Origin: Choristoneura fumiferana
Lineage: Eukaryota; Arthropoda; Insecta; Lepidoptera; Tortricidae
Assembly: GCF_025370935.1 (NCBI RefSeq)
Contig: NC_133501.1
Location: 2,624,652-2,688,651 of the forward strand
DNA length: 64,000 bases
Direction of reading: 5' to 3'
The position numbers and the translations under genes were made by a program. Positions 45,353-55,713 of this stretch are shown one piece after another (position 1 is the stretch's first letter; the number at the start of each line of letters is the position of its first letter). Under the pieces are notes generated by a model. That model was not told where the DNA came from. It worked only from the letters and a program-made list of their open reading frames with translations, and ran no database searches.

Positions 45353-45476
45353 ACAAGCCGGAGGTGAGCAATGGCAAGCCGATCTGGCGGCGCGGGCTGA
45401 CTGAGCTGTCGCTGCTGAGCCGCCTGCGCGGGCTGGCCCCGCGCCGCCACGACAGCCCCCCGCGACACGCTGACGG
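45353..45476 (+). CDS. PDZ gene, internal exon
   Basis: After ggttgtAG the reading is KPEVSNGKPIWRRGLTELSL then SRLRGLAPRRHDSPP and HADG, ending in phase 2 (GG) at the GTCAGT donor. The G that opens the exon at 52200 completes the glycine codon. This exon-to-exon phase match over about 6.7 kb of intron supports both. The region is basic and looks like a low-complexity linker upstream of the PDZ domain. Earlier exons are in the gap or further upstream. Confidence 0.65.
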
Positions 45477-45479
45477 GTC

Positions 45480-45664
45480 AGTACACTAACACGACACTGA
45501 TACAAACACCAACACGACACTAATACAAACACCAGCACGACACTAATACAAACACAAACACGACACTAATAGAAACACCAACACGACACTAATACAAACA
45601 CCAGCACGACACATACGAACACCAACACGACACTTATACAAGCACAAAACACGACACTTATATA
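45480..45664 (+). repeat. 23-bp minisatellite, left remnant
   Basis: About eight units of the type cacgacactaatacaaacac start immediately after the donor of the exon at 45353. This is the same array as 50684-52070, split by the gypsy insertion. Confidence 0.9.
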
Positions 45665-46092
45665 ACACACTATAGGGACAGGTTACACATATGTATGCAA
45701 TAAGCATGGTCAGCATTCCCCGCGCGCCTGCCTCATAAGGCTTAGCGCCCCGCTCCTTTAGTCGTCTCCCGGACACGGTTCGTAATATACGTAATTGAAC
45801 CAAACCTCAGTATCTCATTTAACTCCCAGTATAATATCCTAAAGTGGTGACCCCGACTTTGAACTTAAGTGCCGACTTCTAACGGTAGTGCCGATTTCGA
45901 ACTTTAATAGACATTGAAATTAAATTAAAGTGAACTGTAATAAACTTTTGGAAGTGTAAACTGAAACTTGAAAGGATATACTGGTCAAGTAACGCTTATC
46001 CGCGTCCGCGCGTTCCGTGTTCGTGTTCGTTCCGGGTAGACGATTCCCCGAGCTCCAGGGTGAACGGAAGCAAATTTAAATAGATTCGCAGC

Positions 46093-46926
46093 ATGTCTCC
46101 GGATCCTCCCACAACAGGGGCCTCGACAACTATTGAGTTGTCATCGATATCACTTTCGTCAAGAATACCTGAATTTTGGCAGGATCAACCCCGATTATGG
46201 TTCTACCAAGTAGAAGCTATACTAGCGCAGCAGAAGGCTTCAGATCAGGCCAACTATAATGTGGTCATTGCCAAGCTGGGTAAACAAGTTATTCAGCAAA
46301 TCGCGGACATTCTTGAGAAGCCGCCCGAGCAGAATAAATTCGATACTCTTAAGAAAAGATTGCTACATCTTTATGAAGAGACGGAGACCAAGAGGTTACG
46401 AAAATTAATGACGGAAATGGACCTAGGTGACCAGCGACCATCGCAACTGTTACGCAGAATGCTTGACCTTGCACGAGATAAGCTAAGTGAAGACGCCGTG
46501 TTCATTCTTTGGCAAGAACACTTGCCGCAGTCAGTAAGGGCCGTGTTAGCCTGCGCGGATTCCAAGAACCTGGACAGCTTAGGAAATATAGCGGATAAAG
46601 TCATGGAGACGTTGAAGCCTAACGAGGTCGCAGAATTTAGCCAGAGCACCTCGCGACAGAGTCCGACGAAGGATCCCATCTTTGCGGAACTAGCAAAGAT
46701 CAATGCCAGGATCGATGGCTTAGCCAGGTCTAGAGGAAGGAGCAAAAGCCGTGGCAGATTCAGCGGTAAAGGACATTCAAGGAGCCGTGCGCGCAGCAGC
46801 AACAAGGTTAAGAGGACTCCTGAAAGCCCAGACTGGTTGTGTTACTATCACTTCCGCTTCAAGACAAAGGCCAAGAAGTGCGTTCAGCCCTGCAGCTGGA
46901 AAGGACATCCGCCGGCGGGAAACTAG
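46093..46926 (+). CDS. gypsy Gag
   Basis: This is an intact 277-codon ORF. It begins MSPDPPTTGAS, has the insect gypsy Gag core (FWQDQPRLWFYQVEAIL, VLACADSKNLDSL), then an Arg/Ser-rich tail (RSRGRSKSRGRF). It ends with a C-x2-H-x9-C-x3-C type knuckle beginning CYYHFRFKTKAKKC. It overlaps pol by 88 bp in the -1 frame, so pol is probably made by -1 frameshifting. Confidence 0.85.
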   Translation: MSPDPPTTGASTTIELSSISLSSRIPEFWQDQPRLWFYQVEAILAQQKASDQANYNVVIAKLGKQVIQQIADILEKPPEQNKFDTLKKRLLHLYEETETKRLRKLMTEMDLGDQRPSQLLRRMLDLARDKLSEDAVFILWQEHLPQSVRAVLACADSKNLDSLGNIADKVMETLKPNEVAEFSQSTSRQSPTKDPIFAELAKINARIDGLARSRGRSKSRGRFSGKGHSRSRARSSNKVKRTPESPDWLCYYHFRFKTKAKKCVQPCSWKGHPPAGN

Positions 46927-48347
46927 AAGCAGTGCAGACGTTTTCGGCGGAACCCTGCACCACGGTAAATAATCATCGCCTTAGTGTAGCAGATAAGAAA
47001 TCAGGTTTTAAATTCATGATTGATACGGGTGCAAATGTATCAGTAATTCCGAAAAGATTTAAGTATTGTAAAGACTCGTTACATCCAATTACAAATTTCA
47101 AGTTATATGCCGCAAACAATACTGAAATTCAGACGCATGGATATGTAAACTTAACGTTAGATTTAAATTTAAAACGGAATTTTAAATGGACTTTCATTGT
47201 ATGCGATGTAAGACAACCTATCATAGGTGCTGATTTTTTGCGCAATTTTAGATTGCTTGTAGATTTACATGGTAAGAGATTAATTGACGAAAGAACAAGC
47301 GAAAATGTAATTGGTACGATCATAAACCATACTGACTCATCAATTACTTCAGTAAGTACGGATAATAAGGCGTATACTTTGTTGCACAGGTACCCAGACC
47401 TATTAAAGCCGTTGTCATTTATAGAGGTACCCAAACACTCTACGTATCATCATATAGAGACGACGGGACCTCCGATACATCAAAGAACTAGACCACTGCC
47501 TCCTGACAGGTATGAGAAAGCAAAAAAAGAATTTCAGTCAATGGTAGAAATGGGCATATGCAGACCATCTAAGAGCCCGTGGTCTAGTCCTTTGCATATA
47601 GTACCTAAAAAAGATGGGAAAATACGTCCGTGTGGAGATTACAGAGCTCTGAACGCGGTTACGAAACCTGATCGCTACCCCATTGCGAGAGTACACGATT
47701 TTACCTATTTGCTAGCAGGTAAGTCTATATTTTCTTGTGTAGACATTAGGAGAGCTTATCATAACATCATGGTACATCCTGACGATGTGGAAAAGACAGC
47801 GATAACTACTCCATTCGGTCTTTATGAATTTCCACGGATGAGCTTTGGACTAAGAAATGCTTGCCAAACCTTCCAGCGATTTATGAATGATACAGTTTTA
47901 CGTGATTTTGATTTTATATATTGTTATTTAGATGATATACTTGTTGCTTCTCTCTCGGAGGAAGAACATGACGGTCATCTCGAACAACTATTTAGAAGAC
48001 TTACTGAATTTGGTATAACGATAAATTTAGAGAAATGCACGTTTAAAGAAAAGAAATTGGAATTCTTGGGATATGAAGTATCAACAGAGGGATTTAAACC
48101 GCTGGAAAGTAAGGTTCAAGCTATTAAAGACTATCCAAAACCGCAAACCGTTAATCAACTACGAACATTTTTAGGCATGATAAACTTTTATAGGAAACAT
48201 ATGCCGCATGCTGTGCAGTACCAAGAGTTATTACTTACGTATATTCATAAAGCTAAACGCAATGATAAACACCTATATCGTGGACACAGGAAGCTGACGA
48301 GGCGTTCCGACAATGTAAGCTTAGCTTACAGAACGCGGTCATGTTAG
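46839..48347 (+). CDS. gypsy Pol, first part (protease and RT)
   Basis: The ORF is open for 502 codons. The protease motif FMIDTGANVSVIPK is at about residue 60-73. RT follows with WSSPLHIVPKKDGKIRPCGD, FGLRNACQTFQRFM and the catalytic YLDD box (YCYLDDILVAS). The LGY/FLGMINFYRKH thumb region comes next. After about 48260 the true reading moves to another frame, so the last 28 or so codons here are out of frame. Confidence 0.85.
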   Translation: MLLSLPLQDKGQEVRSALQLERTSAGGKLEAVQTFSAEPCTTVNNHRLSVADKKSGFKFMIDTGANVSVIPKRFKYCKDSLHPITNFKLYAANNTEIQTHGYVNLTLDLNLKRNFKWTFIVCDVRQPIIGADFLRNFRLLVDLHGKRLIDERTSENVIGTIINHTDSSITSVSTDNKAYTLLHRYPDLLKPLSFIEVPKHSTYHHIETTGPPIHQRTRPLPPDRYEKAKKEFQSMVEMGICRPSKSPWSSPLHIVPKKDGKIRPCGDYRALNAVTKPDRYPIARVHDFTYLLAGKSIFSCVDIRRAYHNIMVHPDDVEKTAITTPFGLYEFPRMSFGLRNACQTFQRFMNDTVLRDFDFIYCYLDDILVASLSEEEHDGHLEQLFRRLTEFGITINLEKCTFKEKKLEFLGYEVSTEGFKPLESKVQAIKDYPKPQTVNQLRTFLGMINFYRKHMPHAVQYQELLLTYIHKAKRNDKHLYRGHRKLTRRSDNVSLAYRTRSC

Positions 48348-50080
48348 CGTACCCGCTTCCCACAGTACCTATTTCTTTACATGCAGACGCAAGCAACACT
48401 TGTGTAGGTGCCGTATTACAACAGTACGTAGAAGGAAGTTGGAAACCATTAGCTTATTTTTCTAGGAAGCTAACTGTCGCTCAGTTGAAATATAGTACCT
48501 ATGACAAAGAACTTTTGGCTATTTACCTTGCTGTACAACAATTTAGGTATCTGCACGAGGGCAGAGAATTAATTATTTTTACAGATCATAAGCCATTAAC
48601 GTACGCTTTTAGTAAATTGAATAGTGACAATAACAAAGAAATACCTAGACGGACAAGACAATTGCTATTCATTAGCGAATTCACGACTGATATTAGGCAC
48701 ATACAAGGTCAATATAATGTGGTTGCCGATGCATTGTCAAGAATTGAGACTGTCGACTGTCAAAATATTGCTATTGATTATTCAAGTTTATCCAAGGCAC
48801 AGGAGAGTGATAACGAGTTAAAAACATTATTACAAAATTCTCACGACAAGTTACAATTTAAAAGAGTAATGTTGCCTAACTGTAATTATAATGTTTACTG
48901 TGAGATATCTACAGGTAATGCGAGACCGTATGTTCCTGAGAAATTTCGACACGATGTTTTTAAACACGTTCATAATTTAAGTCATCCCGGCATAAGGGCA
49001 TCACGAAAGATGGTTACTGATAGATTTTTCTGGAAGGATATGAACAAAGATGTAGGTCTTTGGGCCAAAACCTGCGTTCAGTGCCAGAAAGCTAAAATTG
49101 TACGTCATACTAAATCGATGCCAAGTAAGTTTCCGGATGTAGACAGGTTTCAGCATGTCCATACAGACTTGGTTGGACCTCTCCCAACTTCTTCAGAAGG
49201 TTATAGGTATTGCCTTACAATTATTGATCGTGCTACTGGATGGCCGGAAGCGTTTCCACTGCAGAACATTTCGGCAGAAACAGTAGCACGTACAATTTAT
49301 GAAGGCTGGATAGTGCGATTTGGGTGTCCAGTCCTGTTAACCAGTGATCAGGGTAGACAATTTGAGAGTAACCTTTTCCAACAGTTGATGAAGTATACTG
49401 GAACACAGAAACTTAGAACCACTCCGTATCATCCCCAGAGTAATTCGACCATTGAGCGATGGCATCGTAGTCTCAAAGCAGCGTTAAAAGCGCGTATTTG
49501 TGGTACTTCATGGGTTACTGAATTAAGCACAGTTTTGTTAGGTCTTCGTACAGTGCCAAGGTTAGATACTGGTGTCAGTGCTGCTCAATTGGTTTATGGT
49601 TGTTCCATACGTTTACCAGGTGAATTTTATAGTGATATAAGTAAAAATGTAACGGAACCTCATGCTTTGTTAGATAAAATTAAAGATGCAATACGTAACT
49701 TGAAACCAAGGCCATATTGTCATCATAATAATGATAGTAATTTCTTCGTTAGTTCAGATCTTAAAACCTGTGAATATGTTTTCATTCGTAGAATTGTAAA
49801 ATCCTCATTGCAAACACCTTATGAAGGGCCGTACAAGGTAATCAAAAGAGACGGTAAAGTGTTCCGAATTCAATTGGAGGATCGGCAAGTAAATATGTCA
49901 ATTGACAGGTTAAAACCTGCATATTTACTCAATGAAAAAGTGGCCTCACCACAAAACATAATTATACCGAGTACACCACAAGCGAATAGCGGAATCGCTC
50001 CGCCTATGCCTAAAGATGCACCCTATATTACACGCAGTGGCCGTGTTGTTAAGAAATCGGTAAAGTTTTGTGATGAGTAA
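48341..50080 (+). CDS. gypsy Pol, second part (RNase H and integrase)
   Basis: The ORF is open for 579 codons. RNase H shows LHADASNTCVGAVLQQ, then FTDHKPLTYAF and VVADALSRIE. Integrase follows with an HHCC zinc domain (VHNLSHPGIRAS, then CVQCQKAK) and the DDE core (HTDLVGPLPTS, LTSDQGRQFESN, PQSNSTIERWHRSLK). A C-terminal SH3-like/GPY region (TPYEGPYKVIKRD) completes it. It lies one frame off the RT frame. Confidence 0.85.
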   Translation: MLAYPLPTVPISLHADASNTCVGAVLQQYVEGSWKPLAYFSRKLTVAQLKYSTYDKELLAIYLAVQQFRYLHEGRELIIFTDHKPLTYAFSKLNSDNNKEIPRRTRQLLFISEFTTDIRHIQGQYNVVADALSRIETVDCQNIAIDYSSLSKAQESDNELKTLLQNSHDKLQFKRVMLPNCNYNVYCEISTGNARPYVPEKFRHDVFKHVHNLSHPGIRASRKMVTDRFFWKDMNKDVGLWAKTCVQCQKAKIVRHTKSMPSKFPDVDRFQHVHTDLVGPLPTSSEGYRYCLTIIDRATGWPEAFPLQNISAETVARTIYEGWIVRFGCPVLLTSDQGRQFESNLFQQLMKYTGTQKLRTTPYHPQSNSTIERWHRSLKAALKARICGTSWVTELSTVLLGLRTVPRLDTGVSAAQLVYGCSIRLPGEFYSDISKNVTEPHALLDKIKDAIRNLKPRPYCHHNNDSNFFVSSDLKTCEYVFIRRIVKSSLQTPYEGPYKVIKRDGKVFRIQLEDRQVNMSIDRLKPAYLLNEKVASPQNIIIPSTPQANSGIAPPMPKDAPYITRSGRVVKKSVKFCDE

Positions 50081-50683
50081 ACCTAATTTAGTAGGTTAAT
50101 CAATGTACATTAGGTTACATTTTTGCAAGTAAGATAAATTGTAACAACGTTTATGTAGGTTACATCTTTTAATAAGTTTTTAAGTATTAGAAATAGTTTG
50201 CACTTCACTCAACAGCAACAGTTTTAACACCTCACTATGGGTGATGCAAACCATTTCATAGTGTTAAATATAAAATCAATGAAATCATTGTAACTTTTAA
50301 TTCTAAGTTAATATAATTCAATCTTTAAAGTCACATGCAGTGTTTATAAAATCAGTGTTGAGCCACTTGCTAGCTATGCATGGTAACATAATACCAGCAA
50401 CATTGTATTAGGTAGATTATGTTCTGCTATCGCGCCAGAATTCCAGGTATTAGCAGCGCGGTATTATTGTCGAGTCCAATCAATGTGTTATTGTAATAAG
50501 TACAGTCAGGTAAAATAAAACGGAGCATAACAGGATGTAATAAAAATTCAAAATTGAAAATTAAATTCTTTATTAGACATTGTTCTTACAAAACCATAAC
50601 AAACAGTGACTTTACTATAAGATGACTATTTTAAGATTTTTATTTGTAACCTTTTATTTTTTTTAAGGAGGGACGACTATAAA

Positions 50684-52070
50684 CACCAACACGACACTAA
50701 TACAAGCACAAACACGACACTTATACAAACACCAACACGACACTAATACGAACACCAACACGACACTAATACAAGCACAAACACGACACTAATACGAACA
50801 CCAACACGACACTAATACAAACACCAACACGACAACAAACACCAGCACGACACTAATACAAACACCAACACGACACTAATATTAACACCAACACGACACT
50901 AATACAAGCACAAACACGACACTAATACAAACACCAACACGACACTAATACTAACACCAGCACGACACTAATACGAACACAAACACGACACTTATACAAG
51001 CACAACACGACACTAATATAAACACCAGCACGACACTAATACAAGCACAAACACGACACTAATACGAACACCAACACGACACTAATACGAACACCAACAC
51101 GACACTAATACAAACACAAACACGACACTAATACAAACACCAACACGACACTAATACAAGCACAAACACGACACTTATATAAACACAACACGACACTAAT
51201 ACAAGCACAAACACGACGCTAATACGAACACAACACGACACTTATACAAGCACAAACACGACACTTATACAAACCCAACACGACACTAATACAAGCACAA
51301 ACACGACACTTATATAAACACCAACACGACACTAATACGAACACCAACACGACACTAATACAAGCACAAACACGACACTTATACAAACACCAACACGACA
51401 CTAATACAAGCACAAACACGACACTTATATAAACACCAACACGACACTAATACAAACACAAACACGACACTAATAGAAACACCAACACGACACTAATACA
51501 AGCACAACACGACACTTATACAAGCACAAACACGACACTAATACAAACACCAACACGACACTAATACAAACACCAACACGACACTAATATAAACACCAAC
51601 ACGACACTAATACAAACACAAACACGACACTAATATAAACACCAACACGACACTAATACAAACACCAACACGACACTAATACAAACACCAACACGACACT
51701 AATACAAACACCAACACGACACTAATACAAACACCAACACGACACTAATACAAACACCAACACGACAACAAACACCAGCACGACACTAATACAAGCACAA
51801 ACACGACACTAATACAAACACAAACACGACACTAATACAAACACAAACACGACACTAATACAAACACCAACACGACACTAATACGAACACCAACACGACA
51901 CTAATATAAACACCAACACGACACTAATACAAGCACAAACACGACACTAATACAAACACCAACACGACACTAATACAAACACAAACACGACACTAATACA
52001 AACACCAACACGACACTAATACGAACACCAGCACGACACTAATACAAACACCAACACAACACTGATACTA
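50684..52070 (+). repeat. 23-bp minisatellite, about 60 units
   Basis: The consensus unit is aacacgacactaatacaaacacc. Frequent variants have caagcacaa, cttatac, ctaatata or cgaacacc. Some units are shortened (cacgacaacaaacaccagca). It fills most of the intron between exons 45353-45476 and 52200-52291. Unit variants appear intermixed, not blocked. Confidence 0.95.
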
Positions 52071-52199
52071 GTAAAAATAGTTTTACAACATCCGGGGGAA
52101 GAGTTTCATCCTGCTCTAAAACATGACACGGCCTCGGCGCCGATTATAATTTCTTACTCCGCCGGGCCCTGTGACTCATAATGTACTATTATTATTCAG

Positions 52200-52291
52200 G
52201 AGCGCGACGGTGCCAGTTAAAGTGGTCCGCCGCTCGCGCCCCGAGGGTCGCGTCGACAGCGGCCGCCGCAGAAGCAGCTCGCTCAGCAACG
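52200..52291 (+). CDS. PDZ gene, internal exon
   Basis: The exon is 92 bp between attattcAG and G|GTAATG. Its first G completes the previous codon, then it reads SATVPVKVVRRSRPEGRVDS then GRRRSSSLSN, ending in phase 1. The next exon (54257) opens with AG, giving GAG. It is a basic, Ser/Arg-rich linker and a likely phosphorylation-rich region. Confidence 0.7.
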
Positions 52292-52519
52292 GTAATGATT
52301 TGCACATTTTTTTTCTTTCTTCTGTAATTTTTGTACTTCACATAAAAACAAGTAGGTTCACATAAAATTGGAAAACGTTGGTTCATGTCATGATTCCAAA
52401 TGAGTGAGCTGGGTAAATATTCAGCGTTTTTGCGGCGTTTACTTTCTCATCTCATTACCATTTCGGCAATTCTTATTAAGTTTAAAAGACAATGCCGTTG
52501 CTTAATCTAACCGTACTCT

Positions 52520-52813
52520 ACTTATTTATTTATTTTATTTTTATTCGACTGGATGGCAAACGAGCAAGTGGGTCTCCAGATGGTAAGAGATCATCACCGC
52601 CCATAAACATCTATAACACCAGGGGTTTTGCAGATGCGTTGCCAACCTAGAGGGCTGAGATGGGATACCTCAAGTGCTAGTAATTTCACCGGCTGTCTTA
52701 CTCTCCACGCCGAAACACAACAGTGCAAGCACTGCTGCTTCACGGCAGGATTAGCGAGCAAGATGGTGGTAGCAATCCGGGCGGACCTTGCACAAGTCCT
52801 ACCACCGACTCGC
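52520..52813 (+). repeat. Dispersed repeat G, copy 2
   Basis: It runs from gactggatggcaaacgagca to ggcggaccttgcacaagtcc. It is the full-length type, with ctccacgccgaaacacaaca and agcgagcaagatggtggtag. Confidence 0.85.
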
Positions 52814-53127
52814 ACTTGACTATTTTTTACTGGTGTGCCGTGAAATTTTTATGAACGAAGTGTGCCGTTAAAACCAAAATGTTGCAAACGTATGATCTAA
52901 CGTGATGAAAATTCTTGCGATATGTCCTTCCATTGTGATAATTAACCGGGCGGTCAAAACCCAGCTCACTCATTTCGGAGTTGACACATTTCAAAGCGGT
53001 CAAAGTATAGTAGGGCGATTATTCGAGCGATTCAACCGTCTCATTTTACTGGACACTTTCTGTAAAAATGGTCGAATATCCTGATACATCTTTTTAGTTA
53101 TCTGGTAGAAATAAAGGAACTCTTTTT

Positions 53128-53403
53128 TTTTTTATTCAACTGGATGGCCAAGGAGCAAGTGGGTCTCCTGATGGTAAGAGATCACCACCGCCCATAAACA
53201 TCTGCGACACCAGGGGTATTGCAGATGCGTTGCCAACCTAGAGGCCTAAGATGGGATACCTCAAGTGCTAGTAATTTCACCGGCTGTTTTACTCTCCACG
53301 CCGAAACAACAGTGCAAGCACTGCTGCTTCACGTCAGGATTAGCGAGCAAGATGGTGGTAGCAATCCGGGCGGACCTTGCACAAGGTCCTACCAAAAACT
53401 TGT
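53128..53403 (+). repeat. Dispersed repeat G, copy 3
   Basis: The sequence and orientation are as copy 2, from caactggatggccaaggagc to acaaggtcctaccaaa, 300 bp downstream of it. Confidence 0.85.
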
Positions 53404-53572
53404 AACAAATAATCGAAAACGACGTCAAAATCTGCAGCCATTTCGTAAAAAATTTGTTCAGAAACATTAGGCAGTTAGAACACTCAAATAATAGCCCAGT
53501 AAGGGGGTATCTAAACTCTTAAATGTATGAATTTAAATAATTTATTGAATCAGGCGTTACTTCGCTCACCCG

Positions 53573-54201
53573 CGACCTTACGATAGCTAAGCTTATGCAA
53601 AATATGCGTGTTCATGCAGTTCCTTCACCTCCACACTGTAAGAACGCACACAAATCACACAAACCCATCTATCACTACCACCACACTACACTGACGCGTT
53701 TCGAACTCAACCAGAGCTCATCTTCAGAGTGACACAACCGTACACCATGCTACCAGTTGTTAGACTAACGAACCACAACCACCGTTTTAACTTGTCACTG
53801 TAACTCCATTACTCCCCAAGTACCCACATACGTTTTATGAAACAAAACAAAACTACCTACAAATTATTAATAATTTTTTAACCGTCCTTCAAAACTACCT
53901 TGATTTTTATTTATTTACTGTCAAGGCATGTTTTATTAACTACCATTGCTGAAATTAGATCCAAGCCGTAGCAAGGGAGATGAAACTAAATTTACCTGCT
54001 CATTAATAATAGACCCCATACTGTTGTATCTAATTATCTCCATGCATTCTAAAACATCGAGACGAAACCCCTTGCCACAATAATGATAGACGATAGATGG
54101 GTTTGTGTGATTTGTGTGTGTTCTTACAGTGTGGAGGTGGAGGAACTGCATGAACACGCATATTTTGCATAAGCTTAGCTATCGTAAGGTCGCGGGTGAG
54201 C
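53573..54201. mobile_element. Non-autonomous DNA transposon, about 630 bp, long TIRs
   Basis: The left end gctcacccgcgaccttacga, continuing through atagctaagcttatgcaaaa and tgttcatgcagttcc, is mirrored at 54120-54201, giving inverted repeats of about 100 bp or more. The interior has no transposase. A related inner segment (gttcatgcagttcctccact) occurs in both arms of the large duplication at about 30655 and 61240. Confidence 0.85.
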
Positions 54202-54256
54202 AAGGAAATTCTTTTAGTTCATTGGTATGAATTTAACCTACTGTTTTGTCTAGCAG

Positions 54257-54413
54257 AGCCCTCCCCGCCGTCGGGGCTGCCGCCGGGGCTGCGGCCGCTG
54301 CGGCAGCGACAAGCGGCGGCGCTGAGGGCCGAGCAGCGCCGGGGCGCCGCCGCCGCCAACACCATACCCTCGGCCGCGCCGCCCGTCTTCATTGACTACA
54401 ACCGCGCCGTGTG
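54257..54413 (+). CDS. PDZ gene, internal exon
   Basis: The exon is 157 bp between tctagcAG and TG|GTGAGC. It reads EPSPPSGLPPGLRPLRQRQA, an Ala/Arg/Gln-rich helix (AALRAEQRRGAAAAN), then PPVFIDYNRAVW, ending in phase 2. The leading G of the exon at 60483 completes the Trp codon. It marks the last exon before the duplicated region. No inverted counterpart was found near the left arm. Confidence 0.7.
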
Positions 54414-54468
54414 GTGAGCCCACAAAACAATACAAAGAGCTAAATGTCGCTGCACGCGGGGCAATGTA

Positions 54469-54614
54469 AAGGGGCTCCTAGACGAACCATATTTTCACTG
54501 CAATATGTGGCCGGCAACTATTGCTGTCCCTGTCTAACATGTGAGTAAGAGAGGGACACCAATAGTTGCCGGCCACAAATTGCAGTGAAAATATGGCCCG
54601 TCTAGGAGCCCCTT
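54469..54614. repeat. Foldback MITE
   Basis: The left aaggggctcctagacg / ttttcactgcaatatgtggc and right gccacaaattgcagtgaaaa / cgtctaggagccccttt are complementary, with a loop of about 35 bp. Confidence 0.87.
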
Positions 54615-54708
54615 AAAGCGCACATTTAGAACGAAACTGACACAATTCAAAATGTTCTCATTTTAAAATTCAATCATGTTTTGTTTTATACAAAGTTTTG
54701 CAGGTGGT

Positions 54709-54964
54709 AGGACCTTGTGCAAGGTCCGCCCGGATTGCTACCACCATCTTGCTCGCTAATCCTGCCGTGAAGCAGCAGTGCTTGCACTGTTGTGTTTCGG
54801 CGCGGAGAGTAAGACAGCCGGTGAAATTACTGGCACTTGAGATATCCCATCTTAGGCCTCTAGGTTGGCGACGCATCTGCAATACCCCTGGTGTTGATTT
54901 TTATGGGCGATGGTGATCTCTTACCATCAGGAGACTCGCTTGCTCGTTTGCCATCCAGTCAAAT
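54709..54964 (-). repeat. Dispersed repeat G, copy 4, inverted
   Basis: It is the reverse complement of copies 2 and 3. Its distal half (from about 54840) is part of the right arm of the large duplication and matches copy 1 at 32224-32355. Confidence 0.85.
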
Positions 54965-55713
54965 TAAAAAAAAAATCGGTGTCTGTTTCATTCTAAAGGT
55001 GCGAGTGTGAGCACAGTGGAGCATATCGCGCGCTCACTCGCACTTATGGGTCTTACGGCAACGCGCGTTGAAGCACAGCACGCGTATCGAAATGTTATCG
55101 GTAAATTTTAAATGTTACAAAATTAAAATCAGTAAGTCTTTTTTTTTGTATGTGCTTTAGTTATTATTTTAATAAATATGATTGATTAATGATTGCTGAT
55201 TATAACAAATAAATAATAAAAGTGACCGTTTTTTCTTGATTATCTTCTAATTGTTTGGAAGCGCATACATTTACCCCCTTATTCATAAACGTCAATCGAA
55301 CCTGTTTTAGTTAAAATGCCGCTAAAATTCGTTTGTCCTTATCTGTCACTCGACATTTATTTGTTAGAAAGGGACAAAGCATTTGTTAGTTAACAATACA
55401 ATACAATACAATACAATAACTCTTTATTGCACACCAATACAGTAAACAGTACAGAGAAAACAAGTATATACATAGAGATTTTTTAAGGTAAGCAATAGGC
55501 GGCCTTATCGCTTCAGAGCGATCTCTTCCAGGCAACCTTTACAATGGACAGAAATAAGGAATACATTTTAGCAGGTGGTGCAATTTACAGTAGATCAGAG
55601 CTGTATCAAGAATACATAAAACTAACACATACAATACACATACACAACAAATCTAAACAGATAGATAGGTAGATGGATACCATAACAACACATAAATAAG
55701 CTAACTATAACAT

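Larger units (their letters stand above)
45669..50683 (+). mobile_element. Ty3/gypsy LTR retrotransposon inserted in the minisatellite
   Basis: The order is probable 5' LTR (about 45669-45846), a primer-binding-like tggtgaccccgac at 45847-45859, gag, then pol (protease, RT, RNase H, integrase), with no env. A purine-rich aaggagggacga at about 50665-50676 looks like the polypurine tract. The minisatellite resumes directly after it, so no 3' LTR is present. Pol has one frameshift (about 48260). Confidence 0.88.

Noticed and set aside
46371..46805. 144-codon minus-strand ORF
   Set aside because: Antisense shadow of the gypsy gag gene.
45669..50683. Errantivirus-type env in the gypsy element
   Set aside because: Pol ends at 50080 and the remaining 600 bp to the polypurine tract has no ORF of useful length, so no env is present.
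51219..51419. Cys/Val-rich repetitive ORF (and one at 45543-45803)
   Set aside because: Reverse reading of the 23-bp minisatellite; 23 is not a multiple of 3, so the periodic peptide is a by-product of the DNA repeat.
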